A stretch of DNA of 24,462 nucleotides, from the IMG/VR virus record IMGVR_UViG_3300034020_000564, positions 1 through 24,462 of that record; one strand, 5' to 3'. The notes below the pieces were generated by a model. The model was not told the DNA's origin, searched no databases, and worked only from the letters and a program-made list of their open reading frames with translations. A program made the position numbers and the translations under genes. Source of the DNA: a virus. Positions 11,493-19,896 of this stretch are shown here, piece by piece; within the stretch, counting starts at the first letter, position 1, and every line of letters begins with the position of its first letter.

Positions 11493-11714
11493 ATGGCAGA
11501 CCAGAAGAAGGACCCACGCTCCGGTGAGTTGATTTTTCGTACTGACATCAATCGCCGTGAAAGCGCCCGGTACAGGTACTGGCGGCATGTTCAGGATCAG
11601 CAGAAGGCTGCGAAGCAGGCAGAGAAGAATGCTTCTAAGCGTCGTGCTGCTGCCAATGTTGCAGGGTCTGAGGGTCCGAAACCGCCGGGTTCTACGAAAA
11701 AGAAGCGTGCATAG
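11493..11714 (+). CDS. Basic helical protein, 73 aa
   Basis: ATG 11493 follows the previous stop by one base. The product begins MADQKKDPRSGELIFRTDIN and continues through a highly charged helix (QQKAAKQAEKNASKRRAAAN). It ends GPKPPGSTKKKRA. It is basic, with a disordered C-terminus, and completes the run of small polycations after the portal. No family recognised. Confidence 0.65.
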   Translation: MADQKKDPRSGELIFRTDINRRESARYRYWRHVQDQQKAAKQAEKNASKRRAAANVAGSEGPKPPGSTKKKRA

Positions 11715-11726
11715 AAAGGACCGGGT

Positions 11727-11990
11727 GTGGACGAGGACAACGAGTTCGAGATTATTGACGAGCAGCCTGTAGTCGTTGAAGCCACACCCTGGTTCAACTC
11801 TGACACGGTCGCAACCTCCATGATGTTCGCCTCGCAGATGGCGCAGGCCGCTGCGGAGCATTTCCAGAACCTTGCCCTACTGGCCCTTGGTCAGTCAGCG
11901 CATGAGTGGGTTCAGGTGGATCGGGAAGAGTTTGCTGAAGAAACAGCGGCTGACATTTCAAAGATCGTTGTGAAGGAGCAGGATGGCTGA
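11727..11990 (+). CDS. Acidic hypothetical protein, 87 aa
   Basis: GTG 11727 has AAAGGA 6 bases upstream. Unlike its neighbours it is strongly acidic: the N-terminus reads MDEDNEFEIIDEQPVVVEAT, and the C-terminal helix (VDREEFAEETAADISKI) is also acidic. The middle is a Met/Ala-rich helix (ATSMMFASQMAQAAAEHFQN). An acidic protein beside several polycations suggests a possible binding partner, which is speculation. The next gene begins 8 bases before its stop. Confidence 0.65.
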   Translation: MDEDNEFEIIDEQPVVVEATPWFNSDTVATSMMFASQMAQAAAEHFQNLALLALGQSAHEWVQVDREEFAEETAADISKIVVKEQDG

Positions 11991-12432
11991 GGGCCACGGC
12001 GGTATGCGCCGACCAAGCAACCCAGCTCCTGTGTCCGGTCCTGGGGCCATGTCGCGCCGCACAGACGGTCAGGGCGCGAGGTACATCGCTGGTGGCGAGT
12101 ACGGGGAAGGTCAGGAGATGATGGATCTTCAGACTTCTGCACCGATGGCACAGGCTCCCGCTACTCCGCGCCCCCGCACGGGACGCCAGGTGGTGTCGGA
12201 GGAGATGGCTCCCCCCACTCCCCTGTTTGCCCCTACGGAGCGACCGGATGAGCCGATCACGGCTGGTGCCCCTTTCGGGCCTGGACCGGGACCTGATGTT
12301 CTCGCCAACTCACCGCAGTCACGCCCCCCTGCTGTCGTGAAGTACCTGCCGTACTTGGAGCAGGCCACCCGCTGGGCTGACACGCCTGACACCTTTAAGG
12401 CGTTTGTCCGCTATCTGCAAGGTGTGCGATGA
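11983..12432 (+). CDS. Pro-rich hypothetical structural-type protein, 149 aa
   Basis: It overlaps the acidic gene by 8 bases and the next gene by 4 (ATGA). Residues 1-105 are rich in Pro, Gly, Ala and Arg (MAEGHGGMRRPSNPAPVSGP, APFGPGPGPDVLANS) and are probably disordered. Residues about 110-149 look folded and helical (VVKYLPYLEQATRWADTPDT, FKAFVRYLQGVR). A disordered arm plus small helical domain suits a head-associated linker, by inference only. Confidence 0.65.
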   Translation: MAEGHGGMRRPSNPAPVSGPGAMSRRTDGQGARYIAGGEYGEGQEMMDLQTSAPMAQAPATPRPRTGRQVVSEEMAPPTPLFAPTERPDEPITAGAPFGPGPGPDVLANSPQSRPPAVVKYLPYLEQATRWADTPDTFKAFVRYLQGVR

Positions 12433-12644
12433 AGCGTCGTGGGGCGCAGTGGCGGGAGCTGTCCTTTCTGGACAATCTTGCTGCCGCCGCCGACGCAGTC
12501 GGCTTTGACAATGCTGACATTGCGCTAGGTCTTGCTCGCGTGGACTGGCAATCAGTTCAGGATCGCGAGGAGTTCCTTCAGGCGCTGACGGGTCGAAGTA
12601 GCCGTGAAGTCATCGAGGAAGGTATGAATGCCAAGCTTCCTTGA
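12429..12644 (+). CDS. Small helical protein, 71 aa
   Basis: ATG 12429 lies in an ATGA overlap. The product begins MKRRGAQWRELSFLDNLAAA and continues with AADAVGFDNADIALGLARVD. It is a compact helical protein with a basic head and an acidic body. It resembles no family I know. Its 3' end carries the GAGGAAGG ribosome site of the giant gene, whose ATG at 12628 lies 17 bases inside it, so translation of the two is likely coupled. Confidence 0.65.
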   Translation: MKRRGAQWRELSFLDNLAAAADAVGFDNADIALGLARVDWQSVQDREEFLQALTGRSSREVIEEGMNAKLP

Positions 12645-15600
12645 GAACTTCCTAGCGGAGGCGGCTGACCGGGTTGCGCCTGACCCGAATACTGGCTTCG
12701 CGCAGTTTCTTGACAATGTGGTGCCTGACAGTAACAACATCCCAGGCCAGATCCTTGCCGCTCCAATCACGGGTCCTGTCAGGCTACTTCAGGGCGCGGT
12801 CAACATTGCCGGGTTTGTGGATGACGCGCTATCGCGTCCCGCATCGACGGCAATTCAAAGCTTTACTGTAAGCAACCCGCTGTACCGGGATGGTGTGCAG
12901 TTCTCTGACTTTGTTCAGATGTGGAACGCCTCTTCCTACATTACACCGGGTCGGGCAGCCATGACTTCCGCGTTCTCGCCCACCAGTCCGTTTGGCGGGG
13001 CCCTCTATGCGCTTAACCGTTTTGAGAACCCTGAGTGGAATCAGTTCGCTTACGCTCCTGACTCTGACTACAACCCATATGCGATGGGGCAGCAGGCCAC
13101 CGAGGAGGCTTGGGACAGTTCCGTCCTTGGCACGATTGGCAGCGGAGCTGCCGACATCGGCTGGCAGTTGCTTGCAGGCAAGGGCGTCGGTGCCGTTTCC
13201 GGTGTAGCAAAGCGTGCGGCTGGTCTTTCCACATCTATCCGTGGTGTGCGGGATCTTCAGGCACTGAATGGCACGCTGGATGATCACCTGAAGTGGGTAG
13301 AGACTGGTGGTGCTGAGGGCAAGTTTTCCACCCTAGGAACGGGTGTTGAAGACATTGCCAACACTCGCGACTTTGCGGAGATTTATGCAAGCCCCTGGCT
13401 GGGACGGTGGACCACACCTGGCTCGCGCAATCGCACGCAGCTCGCATATGTTCTCCAGGGCGTTGACGACCCCCGCTTGGTGAAGGACATCCTCCTGGCT
13501 GACCGTGGCGACTACGCCGCTATCGGTCGCTTGTTCCAAGAGGCACCGGATCATGTGTGGACACTCACGGACATGAACGCTTCTCTGCGCTCGAAGTTCA
13601 TTGAGGGTGGGCAGTACCACTTCACCCCTGATGAGGCCAAGGCCGTGACGCAGGTGTTTGACTCCGCACTTGAGCGTGACGAGTTCTTCACTGCCGTACG
13701 GGACATGTTCATGCAGACTGACGAGTCTGGACTGCTGTCAAACGTCGGTCGCAACGCGAACTTCGTTCCTATGCAAGGCATGGCTGGCAGGGCGCAGAAG
13801 TGGCTGTACCAGAATGAGATGATTCTGCGTACTGGTCAGACTGAGCGATGGATGGCTCGCCCCTTGGGTGTTGTTGGGCAGTCAAAGCCGCTAGTAACCC
13901 TGATGCAGTGGGTTGGTGGTCGTCGGCCTCTCGGTTATGTTTCCCTGTCGGGCCTTCGGCCCGATGAGGCAGTGGACGAGATGCTGTCCTACTCGGCGTC
14001 ATCTAAGGCACTGCGTGGAAATCAGACTGTGCGGATCACGCGCAAGATTGATGATGAGGTTTCGACCACAACTGAGATGACTATGGGTGATTGGCGTAAC
14101 GCTGCCATCGGTCGCCTTGGTCAGGCGAAGGTGCAAGGCGGGGATACCGCTGTTGCTGCCGAGGTTCGCAACCTTGAGGCTGAACTTCTGTCCGCAGTCG
14201 CGAATCGGTACGGCATCCCTGAGGACATTCAGGCCGACATCATCAAGGGCTTTCAGGATGCCCGAGATGTGTCGCAGGCTGAGGTTGCACGCGACGGCTT
14301 CTGGTTTGATGACGAACTGGGTAAGGCGACAGTCAACCCGGTCACTCGCCGTCAACTTGCCGACAACCTCTCCCTGCTTCCACTTGGAGAGATTGATCGA
14401 CTCTTCCGCATCGAGCGAGCGAATCTGACCAAGTCTCTTGCGATGAGAAGTCAGGACAAGGTCGCTTACGTCGCGGATTTTGTTCTGCGCGTGTGGCGCA
14501 CCAACATGCTCTTCAAGCCGGGGTACACACCGAAGAATGCGATCTTCGAGCCTGCCCTTTCATCTTTGCTTTCGCACGGCTCCATTCTGTCCCCCAGCGG
14601 CGCGATGAATGCCTTCAACAACTTCTGGATCAATCGGTCCAGGCAGCTCCGATCCATTGGCTACGCCACCGTCGATAAGACCGGGGTGTCTGGTCTCGCC
14701 CGAGACACTCGCAAGATCAGGAACCTCCACAATGAGCGCGTCTTGATCTCTAAGCAGCTTGACGATCAGGAAGCGTTCATCCAAGCACTTGAGGCTGGCG
14801 AGTACCCGCCGTCTGTGGCAACCCAATGGGGCAAGGCTGCACGGGATGAGCGTCGGGATCTGGACCGCATCCTTGCTGATATTGAGGCGACACTGGATGA
14901 CGTTGATCCCGTGTGGTCGCAGGTCCGCGAGGTGCCTAGTTTCCATTCGCTGTCAAAGCGCCTTGCCGCAGTGGAGGAACGATCCGCAGGAAGCATTGAC
15001 ACCGCCCCTCTGCGATCACAACTTGACGAGATCCGTGGCAAGATCGAGACGATTGATTCGGCAGAAAACACGGCGCAACGCCTCGCTGATGAACTAGCCG
15101 TCATCGAACTTGACCTCGGAATCCTGGGCGCAAAGACAGCCCCGAAAAAGGCGAAGCGTGAGGCGCTGCGAGAGCGTTCCCTTGGTGGCGATGAGAACTT
15201 CACTTTCACCATCAACGGTGAAGAGATCACGATCCCTGGCCTGTACAACGAGGGTGAGTTTGGGACGGCTGTTCGCGCTGAGGCGTCATCGGGTACGACC
15301 AACGCTCTTACCTATGATCCCAATAACTGGGGGGGTGTGGGTGCGGGTCGGTGGATGCGCCGTGGGGGCTTCGAGGAGGTCGCTCCGACAAGCCCTGACT
15401 ACTTCCCTGAACTTGCATACATCGCCAACCGACAGGTTCGAGGCGACGCCTTCGCGGAGATGATTCTTCGCGGCGAGTCAGTAAGCACCATCGCGGCTTG
15501 GCTACGCACCCCTGCTGGGAAACGGTACTCCAGGGGTATGCAGTGGGACGAGACGCAGATTGATGACGTTATTGCGGATCGGATTCGTCTGATCAATCAA

Positions 15601-17529
15601 TACTTTCCCACGGAGCAGGCGCGTGCCCGTCTACTCCTAGAGGATGACGTAACCCCGGCTCAGATGCAGCAGCTCCTGGGGGAATCGGAGGACTTGTTCC
15701 CGATTCACGCTGGCGAACTGATGTACAACCCGCAGGGTGGGATCAAGAAGGCGATCAACAACGCCCTCAATGCCATCTACCGGAACCTCGCGACTAAGCC
15801 TGAGGACCGCTTCGGTCGGTTCCCTTGGCTTGATCGCCAGTGGCGCATGAACGTGCAGCAGGACGCTCGCCTTCTCGCGGAGCAGGGACAGGAGTTGACG
15901 ATGGATGTCGTCAACAACCTGCGTTCCGCTGCAACGGCTCGCGCCCTGAAGGAACTGGACAACACGTTCTACAACATTCGTCGGTACTCGAATCCGGTCT
16001 TTGCCCTGCGGTACATCACTGGCTTCCCAGGTGCATACTTCAATTCGCTGTACCGCTACGCAAAGTTGGGCTACCAGAACCCCGGTCGTGCGCTCGTGAT
16101 GAGCAACGCCTATTTGTCCACATACAAGACATTTGGCGTGGACAGCGAAGGCAACCCTGTTGAGAACTGGGAGGACGCTGACTACTTTGCGTTCCCGGTG
16201 CCCGAGGACGTAAGCGACAGACTGGGCATTGACAACAAGGTGCGAGTTTCTACGCGAACCGTGGACTTCATTACACAGGGGCCGACTTTCCTGCCACACA
16301 TTATGGTCCCTACTTCGAGCATCCTGCGTTACAAGCCTACGCTTAACGCGGAGATGAAGGAGAGTCTGTCCCCCGAGTTGTACCGCATGTTTTTCCCATT
16401 TGATCAGCCTACGGTTGACAATCAGGTCACACTCGGCCCCGTAGTGTTCGATCCGATGCTAGCTGGCTGGCAGATGGATCTTGCCACGGCATTGAACCCG
16501 TCTGACCAAGATTATCTCCAAGCCTCAGGGCAACTGTTGGCCTATGAGATGACGATGTGGGAAGAGGGAGGCAGGGTTGGCCCGATGCCGACTCCCGAGG
16601 GTGCTGCGAGAGATGCTCGCAACTTCTTCTTCGGAAAGTCCTTTGCAAAGTTCATGGGATTGTCTGGCTTCAACTCACAACCCGCTGGCGCGGCACTCCG
16701 CGACGAATGGCTGAACATCAGGGCCATGTTCCCTGGTGACACGGAGCGCGCACGCGAGGAGTACCTCCGACTGCACGGTGAGAGCCATCGACACATCACC
16801 TACAGCACATCGGACTACCGCACCTACATGCCTGCCACCCCCGAGGCATACAACAGGCTCAATGACTACGCCGATTTGGCGAACAAATTGCGGCGAATCA
16901 GCCCCGACGACCCCGACTTCGTCTCACTCCTGTTCTGGGGTTCCGAAGGCAATTTCGACACCACCATCTACAACTGGATGGGCGAGAACACCATCCCAGG
17001 CGATAGCGAGAACATTCGCGGCAAGCTGTCTCCTGAGGAGATCGCTGACCGCATGGCGGTTGGTGAGTCTTGGGACCAATACAACAGGGCCAAGGCGAAG
17101 CTAGACGGGCTGAAGGCTCAGTACGGCTACACGCAGTTGCAGTCTGACGGTGAATCTGCATGGCTGTACAACGAGTGGCAGAACTGGCTCAACGCATTCG
17201 AGATGGATGACAAGAACGCTCAGTGGGTTGAGGACTTCTACAACAGGCAGACGAACAAGTCGCAGCTTGCGATTAAGGGTCTGGCTGAGGTACTCAGCGA
17301 CCGGTCGTTTATGAAGCAGGCCGCTGCTGTCCCTGGCTACCAGATTGGCGCTCGCTATCTGGAGCAGCGCCAACGCGCAGAGGCCGCGTACACCGATGCC
17401 AGCACCGAGGAGCGTGAGCGGCTCGCTGCGGAGTGGGACATGTGGGTGACGCAGAACCTGCTGCCAAGTGATTCAAACTTTGCCGGGTTCTATACCCGCT
17501 TCTTGCAGGGGAAGGACTTGGGTCTGTGA
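12628..17529 (+). CDS. Giant virion-associated protein, 1633 aa (probable internal/ejected protein)
   Basis: This is the largest gene here, lying between portal and scaffold. The N-terminus (MPSFLENFLAEAADRVAPDP) and residues ~40-70 are amphipathic, and several Gly/Ala-rich hydrophobic helices follow (LAGKGVGAVSGVAKRAAGL). Residues ~696-825 are a long charged coiled coil (RRDLDRILADIEATLDDVD). Residues ~1052-1150 (RFPWLDRQWRMNVQQDARLL, then NPVFALRYITGFPGAYFN, NPGRALVM) resemble a conserved stretch I recall from large phage head-internal or polyvalent proteins. No ADP-ribosylase, polymerase or lysozyme catalytic motif is visible. Size, position and domain make-up suit a protein packaged in the head and ejected with DNA. 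It could instead be a tape-like protein, but tape genes usually lie after the capsid. Starts with GAGGAAGG. Confidence 0.7.
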   Translation: MPSFLENFLAEAADRVAPDPNTGFAQFLDNVVPDSNNIPGQILAAPITGPVRLLQGAVNIAGFVDDALSRPASTAIQSFTVSNPLYRDGVQFSDFVQMWNASSYITPGRAAMTSAFSPTSPFGGALYALNRFENPEWNQFAYAPDSDYNPYAMGQQATEEAWDSSVLGTIGSGAADIGWQLLAGKGVGAVSGVAKRAAGLSTSIRGVRDLQALNGTLDDHLKWVETGGAEGKFSTLGTGVEDIANTRDFAEIYASPWLGRWTTPGSRNRTQLAYVLQGVDDPRLVKDILLADRGDYAAIGRLFQEAPDHVWTLTDMNASLRSKFIEGGQYHFTPDEAKAVTQVFDSALERDEFFTAVRDMFMQTDESGLLSNVGRNANFVPMQGMAGRAQKWLYQNEMILRTGQTERWMARPLGVVGQSKPLVTLMQWVGGRRPLGYVSLSGLRPDEAVDEMLSYSASSKALRGNQTVRITRKIDDEVSTTTEMTMGDWRNAAIGRLGQAKVQGGDTAVAAEVRNLEAELLSAVANRYGIPEDIQADIIKGFQDARDVSQAEVARDGFWFDDELGKATVNPVTRRQLADNLSLLPLGEIDRLFRIERANLTKSLAMRSQDKVAYVADFVLRVWRTNMLFKPGYTPKNAIFEPALSSLLSHGSILSPSGAMNAFNNFWINRSRQLRSIGYATVDKTGVSGLARDTRKIRNLHNERVLISKQLDDQEAFIQALEAGEYPPSVATQWGKAARDERRDLDRILADIEATLDDVDPVWSQVREVPSFHSLSKRLAAVEERSAGSIDTAPLRSQLDEIRGKIETIDSAENTAQRLADELAVIELDLGILGAKTAPKKAKREALRERSLGGDENFTFTINGEEITIPGLYNEGEFGTAVRAEASSGTTNALTYDPNNWGGVGAGRWMRRGGFEEVAPTSPDYFPELAYIANRQVRGDAFAEMILRGESVSTIAAWLRTPAGKRYSRGMQWDETQIDDVIADRIRLINQYFPTEQARARLLLEDDVTPAQMQQLLGESEDLFPIHAGELMYNPQGGIKKAINNALNAIYRNLATKPEDRFGRFPWLDRQWRMNVQQDARLLAEQGQELTMDVVNNLRSAATARALKELDNTFYNIRRYSNPVFALRYITGFPGAYFNSLYRYAKLGYQNPGRALVMSNAYLSTYKTFGVDSEGNPVENWEDADYFAFPVPEDVSDRLGIDNKVRVSTRTVDFITQGPTFLPHIMVPTSSILRYKPTLNAEMKESLSPELYRMFFPFDQPTVDNQVTLGPVVFDPMLAGWQMDLATALNPSDQDYLQASGQLLAYEMTMWEEGGRVGPMPTPEGAARDARNFFFGKSFAKFMGLSGFNSQPAGAALRDEWLNIRAMFPGDTERAREEYLRLHGESHRHITYSTSDYRTYMPATPEAYNRLNDYADLANKLRRISPDDPDFVSLLFWGSEGNFDTTIYNWMGENTIPGDSENIRGKLSPEEIADRMAVGESWDQYNRAKAKLDGLKAQYGYTQLQSDGESAWLYNEWQNWLNAFEMDDKNAQWVEDFYNRQTNKSQLAIKGLAEVLSDRSFMKQAAAVPGYQIGARYLEQRQRAEAAYTDASTEERERLAAEWDMWVTQNLLPSDSNFAGFYTRFLQGKDLGL

Positions 17530-18590
17530 GTAGAACCTACGTTCCAGGCTACGGCTATGTTGATGACGCTGCTGGTGGTACGCGCGGCAGTGTGCGCCCT
17601 GGCGCAAAGCGACGCGATTCGGGGCAGACGCCTACGCGGCGTCCTCAATATCAGGCTCCCATCGGACCTGGCCTGGGTGTAAATAGGCCGCCGCAGTATC
17701 AAGCCCCTATCGGTCCCGGCATGGGGCCGCAGTATGTGGTGACTCCCGACGGGCAGATCGTTGTCGCTGGGCAGCAGCAAGGTGGAATCATCGCTGACCT
17801 TGGTCGTGCATGGGTCGCATCAGTTACTGGTGGCACAACCTCTACTTCTACGGACTTTAACCCGTCTACGGGTGGCGCGGCCCTTTCTGCCTATCAGAAC
17901 AACCCACCGACCGACATGTACAAGTCTTTCGAGATGCTTCGCCCCGACGAGAAGAACTTTTGGGCCTTGATGGCTGCGAACTATCACTCTAGTTCGACAC
18001 CTGAGGCACAGTACGCGAAGTTCGCAGAGATCGCGATGCAGCAGGGGCAGGCGTCGGGTGTGTGGGCAAACCCAACGGGTATCGCCATGCGTCATGCGCG
18101 TGACATGAACTACGACATGCGTAACGTGTATGTGCCCGACGCTCGCCTCAATATGGCGATGCGTAGAGGTACGGAGCAGTTTGAGCTAGGTGCCTACGAC
18201 GCTGGCTTTGAAGGCTTCACGAACACTGTGGGTGATTCTCCTTCTGGCGGCTACCCCTCAGGCGGCGGTGGTGGCGGTTACGGCGGTGGTGGTGGCGGGT
18301 CTGTCGCTTTGACGAACCCCTCCTCTGCCCGTGGCCTTCTCATGCAAACCATGCAGGGAGCCTTGGGTCGCATCCCTACGGATGCCGAATACAGGCTGTT
18401 CATCAAGACGCTCAATGAGGCTGAGATGGACGCTCCTCGGACTGTTGACGTTGAGGGTGATCTTGCCGTTCAGTCCGGTGGCGTGGATCCCGGTGTGGTT
18501 GCTATGGACTTTGTTGAGGGCTTGCCTGAGTTCAATTCAGCCGCAGGTCAGAGATCATTTGATTCATTCATGCAGGTATTGGGGGCTTGA
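17526..18590 (+). CDS. Low-complexity structural-type protein with repeats, 354 aa
   Basis: GTG 17526 overlaps the giant gene's stop by 4 bases (GTGA). The N-terminus MSRTYVPGYGYVDDAAGGTR is followed by two copies of PQYQAPIGPG, at residues 40-49 and 56-65. Residues ~90-215 appear folded and helical (FEMLRPDEKNFWALMAANYH). A Gly-rich hinge with two GGGGGG runs lies at about 240-259, then a C-terminal helical domain with GALGRIPTDAEYRLFIKTLN. This head-linker-tail build suits a virion-internal or head-completion protein. No family recognised. Confidence 0.6.
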   Translation: MSRTYVPGYGYVDDAAGGTRGSVRPGAKRRDSGQTPTRRPQYQAPIGPGLGVNRPPQYQAPIGPGMGPQYVVTPDGQIVVAGQQQGGIIADLGRAWVASVTGGTTSTSTDFNPSTGGAALSAYQNNPPTDMYKSFEMLRPDEKNFWALMAANYHSSSTPEAQYAKFAEIAMQQGQASGVWANPTGIAMRHARDMNYDMRNVYVPDARLNMAMRRGTEQFELGAYDAGFEGFTNTVGDSPSGGYPSGGGGGGYGGGGGGSVALTNPSSARGLLMQTMQGALGRIPTDAEYRLFIKTLNEAEMDAPRTVDVEGDLAVQSGGVDPGVVAMDFVEGLPEFNSAAGQRSFDSFMQVLGA

Positions 18591-19894
18591 TGGCTGAGGA
18601 GCGCAAGAGCCCGAAGAAGCAGGCTTGGGTAATCGAGCAGGCGAAGCGAGAAGTTGACCAGGCTGAGCAGGCCCTGAAGGTTGCTGAGACAGCACAGGAA
18701 AAGCAGGACGCGCGCGAGGATTTGCGTGAGGCCAAGGAGCGTCTCGCTGGTCTTCAGCGCACTACTCGCCGCGACCGGCGTGCAGATGCTTCCGTGGATC
18801 AGGCGCAGGCTGCTGTTGACGCTGCCGAGAAGACACCTGGCTCCGCTGATGATCGAAAGGCTCAGGCTCGTCTTGATGAGGCGAAGGCCCAGGCGGGTAA
18901 GACAGAGGAGCGCAAGGATGCTGCTCGTGGTGATGCCCGTGAGTCCTTCTACGCCGCTATGGGTCCGCAGATTGCTGAGGCGATTAAGCAATTTCCTGAG
19001 CTGCGCGAGTTTTTCCGTAAGGCCATTGAGGGTCGCTGGGATGCTGCAAAGCAGCAGCGGGAGCTAAATGACCCTGACAATCCTTGGCATGCTTTCTGGG
19101 AGGCCAAGGGCGAATACTGGCGTGCGGGTTTCCAGGCTCAATTCGGCCCTAACGTTACTGCGGGTGTCTGGAACGACCGTGTCAATAAGGCACTTGAGGC
19201 GATTGATGCGGCTGCCCTTGAGAAGGGTGTGGTGCTGACAGCACAGGAACGCCAGAACCTTGCCCGACGTTACTGGTATTCAGAGTGGTCTAGCGACAAT
19301 GACGCACTCTTGTCGTGGATGCAGGAACGCAGGGCCACAAAGGAGGAGCAGGGCACCAACGTCTCAGATGATCCTGAGGCGCTGACCGATCCCCTGCTTC
19401 CCGCGAGCCGTAACACCAAGATGCGTGAACTTGCGGATCTTGCCGAGGCTTATGGTCTTTCGTATGACGAGGCCACTCTTGGCATGTGGGCTGACGCCAT
19501 CCTTGACAATAAGAAGAACGTCAACGGGATTCAGGACACGCGGTTCAAGGAGTTCTTGGTTCAGCAGTCACGCTCGAAGTATGCCGGGTTCGGGGATCAG
19601 TTGGATGGGGACACTAATCTGCGTCAGCTCGCTGGCGGTTACATCAGTGAGCTGTCACGCCTCATGGAGTTGTCTCCCGCAGATATTCGACTCACGCCAG
19701 ACAAAATGGATCCACTGCTGCTGCGTGCCCTGACTGACATTGACCCAGGGACGGGCAAGCCACGTCGTGTCCCCTTGTGGGAGTTTTCTAAGCAAATTCG
19801 CCAGGATGATCGTTGGCAGTTTACGAATAACGCGAGGGAAACCTATATGTCTGCTGGCACAAAGTTTGCCAAGGCTCTCGGGCTGGCGGGGTAG
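18590..19894 (+). CDS. Coiled-coil internal virion-type protein, 434 aa
   Basis: ATG 18590 shares its A with the previous TGA (TGATG); a TTG three bases earlier is less likely. Residues 1-120 are a long Ala/Glu/Lys/Arg coiled coil (KREVDQAEQALKVAETAQEK, and on). The C-terminal part reads LAEAYGLSYDEATLGMWADA, FLVQQSRSKYAGFGDQLD, LSPADIRL, DPLLLRAL. I associate this pattern with large head-internal or ejection-type phage proteins. It is probably delivered in the virion together with its neighbours. The next gene starts two bases after its stop. Confidence 0.6.
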   Translation: MAEERKSPKKQAWVIEQAKREVDQAEQALKVAETAQEKQDAREDLREAKERLAGLQRTTRRDRRADASVDQAQAAVDAAEKTPGSADDRKAQARLDEAKAQAGKTEERKDAARGDARESFYAAMGPQIAEAIKQFPELREFFRKAIEGRWDAAKQQRELNDPDNPWHAFWEAKGEYWRAGFQAQFGPNVTAGVWNDRVNKALEAIDAAALEKGVVLTAQERQNLARRYWYSEWSSDNDALLSWMQERRATKEEQGTNVSDDPEALTDPLLPASRNTKMRELADLAEAYGLSYDEATLGMWADAILDNKKNVNGIQDTRFKEFLVQQSRSKYAGFGDQLDGDTNLRQLAGGYISELSRLMELSPADIRLTPDKMDPLLLRALTDIDPGTGKPRRVPLWEFSKQIRQDDRWQFTNNARETYMSAGTKFAKALGLAG

Positions 19895-19896
19895 GT

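Noticed and set aside
12628-17529. Giant protein considered as a virion RNA polymerase or MuF-type toxin
   Set aside because: I see no polymerase T/B motifs, no MuF signature and no toxin active site; size and location alone do not support it.
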